Shown one piece after another: positions 1-8,804 of a stretch of DNA of 64,000 nucleotides (positions within the stretch are counted from its first letter, which is position 1; every line of letters begins with the position of its first letter). The DNA is from Xanthomonas sp. Leaf131 (GTDB lineage: Bacteria > Pseudomonadota > Gammaproteobacteria > Xanthomonadales > Xanthomonadaceae), in assembly GCF_001423495.1 (NCBI RefSeq), contig NZ_LMOG01000001.1:186001-250000 (forward strand), given 5' to 3'. A program made the position numbers and the translations under genes. A model generated the notes under the pieces. That model was not told the DNA's origin and made no database searches. It saw only the letters and a list, made by a program, of their open reading frames with translations.

Positions 1-2123
1 GCGTCTTCGACGAAGAATATGGCGGCTTGATCCACCGTCATTTCCAGCACCTGCGCGATGCTGTGACCACGCAGTTCGATCTCCAGGGTCTTGGCGTTGT
101 AACGCGCACCGTGGCAGGTGGGGCACGGCGCGTAGACGCTGGGCATGAACAGCAATTCCACGTGCACCGAACCCTCGCCTTCGCAGGTGGCGCAGCGGCC
201 CTTGGCGACATTGAACGAAAACTGCCCCGGGTCGTATCGACGGCGGCGGGCGGCCGGCGTCGCCGCAAACAGTTTGCGTACCGGATCGAACAGGCCGGTG
301 TAGGTGGCCAGATTCGAACGCGGTGTGCGGCCGATCGGTTTTTGATCCACACGCACCAGCCGACGCACCTGATCGAGTCCACCGACGATCGCGCCACCCA
401 ACGGCACCTGCGTGCCACGCTCCAATGGATCGAGCGCCGCGTCTTCCTCTGCCTGCGTTTGCCCAAGATGCGCGGCCAGCAATTCCACCAATGCCTGGCT
501 CACCAATGACGACTTGCCCGAACCGGACACACCGGTGACCGTGGTGAACACGCCCAGCGGCAGATCCACATCCAGTGCACGCACATTGTTGCGGGTGATG
601 CCGCGCAGCTGCAGCCAACCGGTGGCTGCGCGCGCATGGCTTAGCACTTGCGGCGGCGTTCCAAACAGATAGCGCCGCGTGGACGAGGCGTCCACGTGTT
701 CCAAGCCCGCCGGCGGGCCGCTATAGAGCACCTGCCCACCCTGCACGCCGGCCGCCGGGCCCACGTCCACGATCCAGTCCGCGTGGCGGATTACATCCAC
801 CTCGTGTTCGACCACGAACACCGAATTGCCCGCAGCCTTGAGCTGATCCAGCGCACCCAGCAAGGCCTGCGCATCGGCCGGATGCAGGCCGGCCGAGGGT
901 TCGTCCATCACATACACCACGCCGAACAATTGCGAGCGGATCTGCGTGGCCAGCCGCAGCCGTTGCAGCTCGCCCGGCGACAAGGTCGGTGTACTGCGTT
1001 CAAGACTGAGATAACCCAGGCCCAATGCCTGCACCACCGCGATCCGCGCACGTAGATCTGCGGCGATGCGTTGCGCGGCGATCACCTGTTCGGGATGCGA
1101 GCCGGCCTGTGTGCGCTTGTCGTTGCGCTTGAGTTTGCCACCATCCGCTTCCGCAGCCGGGCGCAGCAAATCGGCCACGTCATCCAGCGGCCGCCGCGAC
1201 AGCTCGCCGATATCCAGCCCGGCGAAGGTCACCGACAATGCTTCGCGTCGCAGCCGCTTGCCATCGCATTGCGGGCACTGGGTGCTGATCAGATACTGCG
1301 CCACACGCTTTTTCATCTGCGCGCTTTGGGTGGTGGCAAAGGTGTGCAGCACATAGCGCCGCGCACTGGTGAAGGTGCCCATGTAGCTGGGTTCTTCCTT
1401 GCGGCGCAGCGCGCGCTTGACCTCGTCCAGGCTGTAGCCGGCATACACCGGCACCACCGGTTGCTCGTCGGTGTAGAGAATCCAGTCGCGGGTTTTCTTC
1501 GGCAGCGTGTGCCAGGGCACATCGACGTCGTGGCCCAGCGTGGTGAGGATGTCGCGCTGGTTCTGCCCATGCCAGGCACCGGGCCACGCGGCCACCGCAC
1601 GGTCGCGGATGCTCAGCGTGCGATCCAGCACCATCGTCGCTTCGGTGGCATCGTAGATGCGCCCCAACCCGTGACATGTGGGGCACGCACCGGCCGGCGT
1701 GTTCGGCGAAAAACCATCGGCATAAATGATCTCCTGGCCTGGCGGATACGTGCCCGCACGCGAATACAGCATGCGCAAGGAATTGGAGATGGTGGTGACG
1801 CTGCCTACCGACGAGCGCGCACTCGGCGCGCCGCGCGCCTGCTGCAACGCCACCGCCGGCGGCAGGCCTTCGATGGAATCCACTTCCGGCACGCCGACCT
1901 GGTCGATCAGGCGCCGCGCATACGGCGAGATCGAATCCAGATAGCGGCGTTGCGCCTCGGCGAAAATGGTGCCGAACGCCAGCGACGACTTGCCCGAGCC
2001 GGACACCCCGGTGAACACCACCAGCGCATCGCGCGGGATGTCCACGTCCACGTTCTTGAGATTGTGCTCGCGCGCACCGCGCACGCGCACCAGGCCGGAG
2101 GACGACGAGATTGCGTTGGACAT
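1..2123 (-). CDS. uvrA2: UvrA-family ABC ATPase (UvrA2-like paralogue), 3' end outside window
   Basis: Two-cassette UvrA-type DNA-damage ATPase; 707 residues are visible and the C-terminus with the last ABC signature lies beyond base 1. The first Walker A is GVSGSGKSS at residues 39-47 and the second is an identical GVSGSGKSS with its Lys near 537. A zinc-finger CPTC is at about 147 and a second CATC...CPTC pair lies in the C-terminal half. In classical UvrA the first zinc finger starts near residue 250 and the second Walker Lys is near 640, so about 100 residues are missing just where the UvrB-binding domain sits. That is the pattern of UvrA2 proteins, which bind damaged DNA but do not load UvrB and have been linked to tolerance of DNA-binding drugs. 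ATG at 2123 starts the protein right before the first cassette. It is divergent from nothing close by and probably monocistronic. Family certain; exact role inferred. Confidence 0.88.
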   Translation of the reverse strand, partial: MSNAISSSSGLVRVRGAREHNLKNVDVDIPRDALVVFTGVSGSGKSSLAFGTIFAEAQRRYLDSISPYARRLIDQVGVPEVDSIEGLPPAVALQQARGAPSARSSVGSVTTISNSLRMLYSRAGTYPPGQEIIYADGFSPNTPAGACPTCHGLGRIYDATEATMVLDRTLSIRDRAVAAWPGAWHGQNQRDILTTLGHDVDVPWHTLPKKTRDWILYTDEQPVVPVYAGYSLDEVKRALRRKEEPSYMGTFTSARRYVLHTFATTQSAQMKKRVAQYLISTQCPQCDGKRLRREALSVTFAGLDIGELSRRPLDDVADLLRPAAEADGGKLKRNDKRTQAGSHPEQVIAAQRIAADLRARIAVVQALGLGYLSLERSTPTLSPGELQRLRLATQIRSQLFGVVYVMDEPSAGLHPADAQALLGALDQLKAAGNSVFVVEHEVDVIRHADWIVDVGPAAGVQGGQVLYSGPPAGLEHVDASSTRRYLFGTPPQVLSHARAATGWLQLRGITRNNVRALDVDLPLGVFTTVTGVSGSGKSSLVSQALVELLAAHLGQTQAEEDAALDPLERGTQVPLGGAIVGGLDQVRRLVRVDQKPIGRTPRSNLATYTGLFDPVRKLFAATPAARRRRYDPGQFSFNVAKGRCATCEGEGSVHVELLFMPSVYAPCPTCHGARYNAKTLEIELRGHSIAQVLEMTVDQAAIFFVED

Positions 2124-2219
2124 GACCACCAGACCGGCGTTCGACAACGCACTAGCCTAGCGCGGCGCACATGCAGCCGATGTCGTCGTCGCATCGTTTA
2201 GGTGCAGTCGATTGCTTTA

Positions 2220-2620
2220 GGTCAACAGTCAACAGCCTGGTCGGTCGAGTGCGCGGTGCCCTCGCCGCTCGCGGGACACGCCGCAAGACCTCCATGTAGG
2301 CTCGGTGGCGGCATCCATGCCGCCACACGGTCCCGCAAGCGGCGAGGACACCGCACCAGACAGTTGGTCGGTAGCATTGTGAAAAACAGGCAATCTCGCG
2401 GGTGCATTGATTTGCTGGTGCGGGCTGCAACTACACGAGAGCTAGCGCATCAGACGCACGTCCTACATTGCTTGCACCATGTCCACCGACCATCCCGACT
2501 GGTCCTTGCCCGCCCCCCGTTGCGGGACCTTACGCGGCATGGATGCCGCGTAAGAGCCTACAAGGACGTACTTGCGGCGTGTCCCGCGATGGTGGGCGGG
2601 CAAGGGCCCTGCAGCCAGGC
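2220..2620. repeat. two-part intergenic repeat, copy 1
   Basis: About 400 bases that match 38840-39222 across their whole length. Each has a left module, an imperfect palindrome running from GCGGGACACGCCG to CGGTCCCGC with an inner GGCGGCATCCATGCCGCC. A less conserved spacer of about 150 bases follows, then a right module with GCGGGACCTTACGCGGC and GCGGCGTGTCCCGC. The right module occurs again, inverted, at 52370-52475. This covers the gene-poor stretch 2124-2462 and also the last part of the HD-hydrolase gene, which is read through it. Confidence 0.85.
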
Positions 2621-3224
2621 CGGTGTCCGCCAATGCCTGCATGCGCGCCACCACGCCACTGAACAACCGCGCAGTGGCGGCATCGCGCGTGCGAAAGATG
2701 GCTTCCAGCTCACCGTAGTACCAAAGCGTGCCCTCACGCCCGGCAGTGAACACGTTGAAGATGTCCTGCCCCACGGCGGGGTTTTCCAGGTCCTGCACGA
2801 TGGTGCGCGCGTTATAGAGCTTGTCGCAGCCGGACACCAGCAGCGCGCGCTCCGGGGTCTTGCGCAGATGCTCCAGGTAGCCCTGCTTGCGCTCGCGCCA
2901 ATCGCGTTTGCGCGCACGCTCGGTGTTGTCCACCTCGGCCTTGTCTTCGGCCGTGGCGTCGGTACACGCCATCACGATGTCGGCCACGGTATCGCCGAAC
3001 TGCGCGCGGATCGAGGCCTCGTGGCCGCCGCCGCAGTCTTCCACCACATCGTGCAACAGCCCGGCAATGGCCTGCTCCTCATCGCCGCCGCATTCCAGTA
3101 CCAGCGTGGACACGCCCAATAAATGACTCAGGTACGGAATCTGCGTGCCCTTGCGCAGCTGCCCGGCATGGGCGATGCGCGCGTAATCCACAGCCAGGGC
3201 GTAACGTTCGGTGAGAGCGGTCAT
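2463..3224 (-). CDS. HD-domain (RelA/SpoT hydrolase-like) phosphohydrolase
   Basis: A 253-residue stand-alone HD domain of the SpoT/MESH1 type. His34 in YLSHL, the HD pair at 58-59 (LLHDVVED) and the CDKLYNAR segment match the metal-binding and nucleotide-binding motifs of (p)ppGpp hydrolase domains. No synthetase, TGS or ACT domain follows. The family hydrolyses ppGpp or related nucleotides, but the substrate here is not shown by sequence. From about residue 201 onward the reading frame enters the right module of the 2220-2620 repeat, so roughly the last 50 residues (PAHHRGTRRKYVLVGSY and on) are repeat-encoded and not part of the HD fold. The same peptide string is encoded by the copy at 52370-52475. 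The native stop was therefore probably lost when the repeat arrived. ATG start at 3224. Confidence 0.85.
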   Translation of the reverse strand: MTALTERYALAVDYARIAHAGQLRKGTQIPYLSHLLGVSTLVLECGGDEEQAIAGLLHDVVEDCGGGHEASIRAQFGDTVADIVMACTDATAEDKAEVDNTERARKRDWRERKQGYLEHLRKTPERALLVSGCDKLYNARTIVQDLENPAVGQDIFNVFTAGREGTLWYYGELEAIFRTRDAATARLFSGVVARMQALADTGLAAGPLPAHHRGTRRKYVLVGSYAASMPRKVPQRGAGKDQSGWSVDMVQAM

Positions 3225-3370
3225 GGGGCGTCCGATGCGAGCGATGGCGCATTATCGCCGAGCGCGCCCAGACGCAGGGTGAGGACGTCGCGATGATGTG
3301 TGCAGGCTCAATGACACGCTGTTGCGGTCGATAAGGCTAGAGTTTCCCCACGCCGCACGATTGCTCAGCC

Positions 3371-4117
3371 ATGCAGCCCCTTCCCGTTTGCAATGCCTGC
3401 CGCGATGGCCAGGACTTCCCCACCGCCATCACCATGGCGTTTCAGCCCATCGTCGATGTATCCACCCGCACGGTCTATGCCGGCGAAGCGCTGGTGCGCG
3501 GCGTCAACGGCGAATCGGCCGGCAGCATTCTGGCCGCGGTGGATGAGCGCAACCGCTACGCCTTCGATCAGGCCTGCCGCATCAAGGCGATCGAATGCGC
3601 CGCGCAGATCGCGCTGCCTGCGCTGCTCTCGATCAACTTCATGCCCAATGCGGTCTACAACCCCGAGCACTGCCTGCGCGCCACGCTCTCGGCCACCGCG
3701 CAATACGGCTGGCCACTGGACGCCATCATCTTCGAAGTCAGCGAACAGGAGCACCTGGCCGAGCCGGCGCATCTGCTCGACATCATGCGCACCTATCAAG
3801 CCCGCGGCCTGAAGACCGCCATCGACGACTTCGGCGCCGGTTATTCCGGGCTCGGCCTGCTGGCCGACTTCCAGCCCGACCTGCTCAAGCTGGACATCGC
3901 CCTGGTGCGCGGCATCCACGCCGACCGCAGCCGCCAGGCGATCGTGCGCCACTCCACCCGCATGTGCGAAGAACTCGGCATCGCGGTGATTGCCGAAGGC
4001 ATCGAGCATCCCGACGAATATCGCGCCCTGCGCGACATGGGTATTCACCTGCAACAAGGCTATCTATTCGCTCGCCCACAGATCGGTGTGCTGCCGCAGG
4101 TGCATTGGCCGGAGTGA
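3371..4117 (+). CDS. EAL-domain cyclic-di-GMP phosphodiesterase
   Basis: A 248-residue protein that is almost entirely one EAL domain. It keeps the signature GEALVRG, the FEVSEQE glutamate, IDDFGAGYSGL, the KLD segment (LLKLDIALVRG), AEGIE and the terminal QGYLFARP, so the metal ligands and catalytic residues look intact and it is predicted to linearise c-di-GMP. No membrane segment or signal peptide is present, and there is no GGDEF, PAS or receiver domain. The short N-terminus carries a CxxC pair (CNACRDG), which could be redox- or metal-sensitive; that is speculation. It stands alone, divergent from the HD-hydrolase gene, with an ATG start at 3371. Input signals are unknown. Confidence 0.9.
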   Translation: MQPLPVCNACRDGQDFPTAITMAFQPIVDVSTRTVYAGEALVRGVNGESAGSILAAVDERNRYAFDQACRIKAIECAAQIALPALLSINFMPNAVYNPEHCLRATLSATAQYGWPLDAIIFEVSEQEHLAEPAHLLDIMRTYQARGLKTAIDDFGAGYSGLGLLADFQPDLLKLDIALVRGIHADRSRQAIVRHSTRMCEELGIAVIAEGIEHPDEYRALRDMGIHLQQGYLFARPQIGVLPQVHWPE

Positions 4118-4240
4118 ATCACGTGCTCGCGCCGCATTGGATCGCTCTGGCTGCTCGAACCACCGACGCATCGCGCTAAACGACAACGCAGCGACCGCAG
4201 CATCGAAGTCGCGCAGCCAGCGCTTTTACGCAGCGCTTTG

Positions 4241-4272
4241 ACGCATCCCGATTCCCCAATCCCGACTCCCGG
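4241..4272. repeat. GATTCCC-type short repeat
   Basis: Run of near-heptameric units (GATTCCC, CAATCCC, GACTCCC) just beyond the stop of the flavoprotein gene. The same unit occurs at 57369-57445, 57510-57546 and 60150-60180. Confidence 0.6.
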
Positions 4273-5967
4273 TCACTGACTGCCACTGGCAAGTTCGGAC
4301 GCCGGCACCGGGTTGGCCTGGTGCGCAAGGTACTGATGAATCTGCGCCACCACTGCAGCCCCCTCGCCAACCGCCGCCGCCACGCGCTTGACCGAGCCGG
4401 CACGCACATCGCCGATGGCGAACACGCCGGGTCGATTGGTTTCCAGCGGCAGGCACGCCGGCACGCCATCGCCGCGGGTGGTGCCGGTGATGACAAAGCC
4501 GCGCGCATCGGTCTCCACGCACTGCTGCAACCAACCGGTGTTGGGATCGGCACCGACGAACAGAAACAGATGCCGCAGTTCCACATGCGTGGTCTGCCCG
4601 TCCGCGCGCGTGCGCAACACAGCCGCCTGCAGACCGCGCTCCGGGTCGCCTTCCAGTGCGGACACTTCGGTGCCGGTATGCAGTTGCACATTCGGCAACG
4701 CCGCAATGCGGTCGATCAGGTATTGCGACATCGACGATTCCAGTCCTTCGCCGCGAATGATCAGGTGCAGCTGCTTCACCCGCGGCGCCAGAAACGCCAC
4801 CGCCTGGCCGGCCGAATTGCCACCGCCCACCAGCGCCACCACCCCGCCCTCGCACAGCCGCGCTTCCACCGGCGAGGCCCAGTACGACACCCCGTGGCCT
4901 TCGAAACGGTCCAACCCTTCGATCTCCGGACGCCGATAACGCGCACCCGAGGCGACCACCACGGTGCTGGCCAACAGCTGTTTGCCGTCGGCCAGATCCA
5001 GCTTCAATGCGCCGTCTTCGCGCCCGCATTCCAGCGTGCCGGCTTCGATCGGGATCGCCAGTTCGGCACCGAATTTCAGCGCCTGGTTATACGCGCGCCC
5101 GGCCAGCGCCTGGCCGGAAATGCCGGTCGGAAAGCCCAGATAATTCTCGATGCGTGCCGATGCACCGGCCTGCCCACCGATCGCACGCTGATCCAGCACC
5201 ATCACCGACAACCCCTCGGAGGCCGCATACACCGCCGTGGCCAGACCCGCCGGCCCGGCACCGACAATTGCCACGTCGTAGCGCTTGTCCGGGTCGATCT
5301 CCGGCGTCATGCCCAAGCAATGCGCGGCTTCGGTATCGCTGGGTTGGCGCAACACACGCCCGCTGGGGCACACCATCACCGGCAAGTCCTGCTCCTGGAT
5401 GCCCAGCCGCTGCACCAAGGCGCGGCCGTCCTCATCGGAGACATCCATCACCGTGTTGGGGTAACCGTTGCGGGTCAAAAAGCCCTGCAAACGGGTCAGA
5501 TGCGGGTCGTCCGGCTCGCCGATCAACACCGACCCAGACGCATCGCCTTCGATCAAACCGACGCGGCGCAGGATCAGCGCGCGCATCACCACCTCGCCCA
5601 CTTCCGCCGAGCTGATCAACAGCGCGCGCAGATGTGCAGTATCGAACGGCAATGCCAGGCAACCCTCCGGCCCGGCGCGGCCGGCGGCCAGCGACGCGCG
5701 CCCGGCCAGCTGACTCACCTCGCCGGTGAACTGGCCGGGCGTGTGCAAGGTGATGGGTTTTTCGTTGCCCAACCCGTCGCGGCGCACCACCTCGATGGCG
5801 CCTTGCAGCACCACCCAGACCGGTGCGTGCGCATCGCCGACCTCGAACATGGCTTCGCCCGCGTCGAAACGTTGCGCCGGCCCGCTAGCAAACCGCTGCG
5901 TGATCGCCAACTGGGCCGCGTCCAACTCGGGAAACATCTGATGGTGGCGGGTATCGGCCAGAGACAT
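4273..5967 (-). CDS. cNMP-binding / thioredoxin-reductase-like flavoprotein lacking the CxxC
   Basis: A 564-residue multidomain protein. Residues about 15-140 form a cyclic-nucleotide-binding fold (RFDAGEAMFEVGD, then PGQFTGEVSQLAGR). About 165-235 resembles a thioredoxin/glutaredoxin fold without redox cysteines. From about 245 comes an FAD/NAD(P)H reductase like TrxR (VAIVGAGPAGLATAVY, GGQAGASARIENYLG, VALVGGGNSAGQAV, then GVFAIGDVRAG near the end). True thioredoxin reductases carry a CATC in the segment after GVSY; here it reads GVSYWASP, so disulfide exchange by the usual mechanism is not possible. Proteins of this domain order exist in many bacteria with no firm function. I chose the ATG at 5967 because the cNMP domain begins there; the frame is open further upstream but has no recognisable domain. 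Cytoplasmic, probably monocistronic. Confidence 0.85.
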   Translation of the reverse strand: MSLADTRHHQMFPELDAAQLAITQRFASGPAQRFDAGEAMFEVGDAHAPVWVVLQGAIEVVRRDGLGNEKPITLHTPGQFTGEVSQLAGRASLAAGRAGPEGCLALPFDTAHLRALLISSAEVGEVVMRALILRRVGLIEGDASGSVLIGEPDDPHLTRLQGFLTRNGYPNTVMDVSDEDGRALVQRLGIQEQDLPVMVCPSGRVLRQPSDTEAAHCLGMTPEIDPDKRYDVAIVGAGPAGLATAVYAASEGLSVMVLDQRAIGGQAGASARIENYLGFPTGISGQALAGRAYNQALKFGAELAIPIEAGTLECGREDGALKLDLADGKQLLASTVVVASGARYRRPEIEGLDRFEGHGVSYWASPVEARLCEGGVVALVGGGNSAGQAVAFLAPRVKQLHLIIRGEGLESSMSQYLIDRIAALPNVQLHTGTEVSALEGDPERGLQAAVLRTRADGQTTHVELRHLFLFVGADPNTGWLQQCVETDARGFVITGTTRGDGVPACLPLETNRPGVFAIGDVRAGSVKRVAAAVGEGAAVVAQIHQYLAHQANPVPASELASGSQ

Positions 5968-6271
5968 GAAGCGGCCACACTGAGGGGGAATGCATGCAGC
6001 ATGGCTAGCCGTGATGGCGATGGCAATCACCCATGCGCGCACTACCGGACACAACCTGCGGAACACGCTGCACGCGAGCAGCGGACGCTGGTGGGTAAGG
6101 GTCGATGCGGCGTTGGTTTTCGAACTGGGCAAGTGGCGCGTTACCAAAGCCGACACAAGCGGGTCCGGCGCTACGCCGAGCGAGCTCAAGCTGTTGCTGC
6201 ACGCGGTTGGCGCGATCAGGCCCGAGAGCTGTGCTACGGTCCGGCGCTGCATCCGCTTGGAGCCGCTTTGC

Positions 6272-8620
6272 ATGCAGCATCGGTCGATCGCCTTATCTCG
6301 TCTGCGCTGGCTGGCGCTGTTTGCCGCCTTCGTCACCTCTACCGGCATCGCTGCGCCACACGCGGATGCATCGGGTTTCAGCGCGGTGGATCCGTTCATC
6401 GGCACCGGTGGCGAAGGCCACACCTATCCCGGCGCCACGGTGCCGTTCGGCATGGTGCAACTGAGCCCGGACACGCAGATCAAACCGCGCAAGGAAGCGT
6501 ACGGCTGGGCCGCCGGTTATCGGCATAGCGACACCACGATCGTCGGTTTCTCGCACACGCATTTTTCCGGCTCCGGGCATTCGGACCTGGGCGATGTGTT
6601 GCTGATGCCACAAACGGGCGAAGTCAAACTTGAACGCGGCGATATCGCCAAGCCGGGCAGCGGCTATACCGCGCAGTTCGACCACGCCAGCGAGCAAGCC
6701 CAGCCCGGCTATTACGCCGTCACGCTGAAAGATCGCAACATCCGCGCCGAGCTCACCGCCAGCACGCGCGTGGGCGTGCATCGCTATCGATTTCCCAAAG
6801 GCGCACCGGCGCATGTGCTGGTGGATCTGCGCACCAGCCTGTACGACTACCCCGGCAAGGTGCAGTGGTCGCGGCTACGCGTGCGCAGCGATGGCACCGT
6901 CACCGGCTTTCGCGAAACACGCGGCTGGGCGCCCGGCCGCCAGCTGTACTTCGCCATGCGCTTCTCGCGCCCGCTCACCGCCACGCAATTGCACGACACC
7001 GAGCAAGACATCCCATACAAGGGATTTCCGCCGCCGGGAGAGAAGAACCCCGCGCAACGCGCGCAGATCGAAGGCCGCCAGTTAGTGGGCGTGTTCGACG
7101 TCGCCAACGATGGCACCCCGCTGGTGGTCACCGTGGCGCTGTCGCCGGTGAGCGAAGCCGGCGCCATCGCCAATCTGGATGCGGAAGTACCGGATTTCGA
7201 TTTCGACCGTGTGCGCGCCGAGGCCCGCGCGCAGTGGACGCAGGCGCTGTCGGCGATCGATGCGCAAGGCACGCCACAACAACGCACCCAGCTCTACACC
7301 GCGCTGTATCACACCCTGCTCGGACCCACCTTGTTCATGGACAGCGATGGCAGCTACCGCGGGCCGGACAATGCCGTGCATCAGGCCAAGGGCTGGACCA
7401 ACTACTCCACCTTCTCGCTATGGGACACCTACCGCGCCCTGCATCCGCTGCTCACCCTGGTGCAACCGCCGCAACGCAGCAGCGATGTGGTCAATTCGCT
7501 GCTCGCCTCGCGCCGCGAAAGCGCCTACGGCATCCTCCCCGTTTGGGCGTTCCATGGCCTGGAAACCTGGTGCATGATCGGCTATCACGCCGTGCCGGTG
7601 ATCGCCGACGCCTACATGAAAGGCATCAGCGGCTTCGATGCCAACGAAGCATTGGAGGCCATGGTCGCCAGCGCAAACTACGGCCCCTACGACGGCATCG
7701 CGCAATACCGCGAACTCGGCTACGTGCCCATCGACGAAGAAGGCGAAGCCGCCTCCAAGACGCTGGAATATGCCTTCGACGACTGGACCATCGCGCGCAT
7801 GGCGAACAAACTCGGCAAGCCCGATATCGCTGCCGAGTTCAACAAGCGCGCCAGCAACTGGAAACACGCCTTCGATCCCGCCACCGGCTACATGCGCGCA
7901 CGCACGCGTGCCGGCAACTTCCGCGAGCCATTCGATCCCTCCACCAGCGGCTATGGCAGCGACTACACCGAAGGCAATGCCTGGCAATACTCCTGGTACG
8001 TGCCGCAGGACGTCGCCGGGCTGGCCGCCGCACATGGCGGCGACGACAAACTACTCGCGCGCCTGGATGCGGTGTTCGATGCCAAGGTCGACCCCAAGGT
8101 GTTCGATCACATGGAAGACATCACCGACCTGATCGGCTGGTACGCGCACGGCAACGAACCCAGCCACCATGTCGCTTATCTGTACGCCTACGCTGGTCAA
8201 CCCTGGCGCACCCAAGCGCGGCTGACCCAGATCATGCACACGCAATATCACGCCGGCCCGGAAGGCCTGGCCGGCAACGACGACCTCGGCCAGATGTCGG
8301 CCTGGTATGTGTTCACCACACTCGGCTTCTATCCGGTGGCGCCGGGCAGCAACCAGTACATCCTCGGCCGACCGTTCCTGCCGCGTGCCACGCTCAACCT
8401 GCCCAACGGCAAGCGTTTCAGCGTGATCGCCGAAGGTTTAAGTGATGCACGCGCCTACATCGGTAGCGCCACGCTCAACGGTAAGCCATTGACCCGCGCC
8501 TACCTCACACATGAAGAGATTCAAGCCGGTGGCGAGTTGCGCTTCCGCATGCAGGCCACGCCGAATACGCAGTGGGCTACCGATCCGGCGCAGCGGCCGT
8601 ATTCGATGTCGACGCAGTAA
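6272..8620 (+). CDS. GH92 family alpha-1,2-mannosidase, secreted
   Basis: A 782-residue glycoside hydrolase of family 92. After an N-terminal signal peptide (positively charged start, hydrophobic LRWLALFAAFV, cleavage near GIAAPHADA) comes the family opening VDPFIGTGGEGHTYPGA, the FSHTHFSGSG segment, and the C-terminal GNDDLGQMSAWYVFTTLG, which holds the acidic catalytic region and lines the calcium site. GH92 enzymes are calcium-dependent, inverting exo-alpha-mannosidases acting on N-glycans and mannans. In a plant-associated bacterium, host glycoprotein glycans are the likely source; that is inference. ATG at 6272 was chosen because it opens the signal peptide. The frame extends to 5990 but encodes nothing export-like there. 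It converges with the GH30 gene across a shared hairpin at 8633-8670. Confidence 0.92.
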   Translation: MQHRSIALSRLRWLALFAAFVTSTGIAAPHADASGFSAVDPFIGTGGEGHTYPGATVPFGMVQLSPDTQIKPRKEAYGWAAGYRHSDTTIVGFSHTHFSGSGHSDLGDVLLMPQTGEVKLERGDIAKPGSGYTAQFDHASEQAQPGYYAVTLKDRNIRAELTASTRVGVHRYRFPKGAPAHVLVDLRTSLYDYPGKVQWSRLRVRSDGTVTGFRETRGWAPGRQLYFAMRFSRPLTATQLHDTEQDIPYKGFPPPGEKNPAQRAQIEGRQLVGVFDVANDGTPLVVTVALSPVSEAGAIANLDAEVPDFDFDRVRAEARAQWTQALSAIDAQGTPQQRTQLYTALYHTLLGPTLFMDSDGSYRGPDNAVHQAKGWTNYSTFSLWDTYRALHPLLTLVQPPQRSSDVVNSLLASRRESAYGILPVWAFHGLETWCMIGYHAVPVIADAYMKGISGFDANEALEAMVASANYGPYDGIAQYRELGYVPIDEEGEAASKTLEYAFDDWTIARMANKLGKPDIAAEFNKRASNWKHAFDPATGYMRARTRAGNFREPFDPSTSGYGSDYTEGNAWQYSWYVPQDVAGLAAAHGGDDKLLARLDAVFDAKVDPKVFDHMEDITDLIGWYAHGNEPSHHVAYLYAYAGQPWRTQARLTQIMHTQYHAGPEGLAGNDDLGQMSAWYVFTTLGFYPVAPGSNQYILGRPFLPRATLNLPNGKRFSVIAEGLSDARAYIGSATLNGKPLTRAYLTHEEIQAGGELRFRMQATPNTQWATDPAQRPYSMSTQ

Positions 8621-8632
8621 AGGAAACAGAGC

Positions 8633-8670
8633 AATCGCCACTGCGCTTATGGCCAGGCGCAGTGGCGATT
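8633..8670. terminator. 14-bp perfect hairpin between convergent glycosidase genes
   Basis: AATCGCCACTGCGC and its exact complement flank a 10-base loop, 12 bases after the GH92 stop and about 135 bases after the GH30 stop on the other strand. There is no long T run on either side, so it may act as a weak bidirectional terminator or a 3'-end stabiliser. Confidence 0.6.
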
Positions 8671-8804
8671 CTGTCTGACAGCGCGTGACAGATCGCGAAG
8701 AAAAAGCATCAGCGTGATGAGCGCACTCGCATTTCAGGTGACGTCCACTGCGATCAGGTAGCGCTCCACCGAGGCGAGCGTTCGTGAACGCGCTCTGCGT
8801 ATTA

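Noticed and set aside
4321..6528. 735-codon open frame on the plus strand
   Set aside because: Mirror of the flavoprotein gene on the opposite strand; composition is Arg/His/Gln-rich with no domain, typical of high-GC antisense frames.
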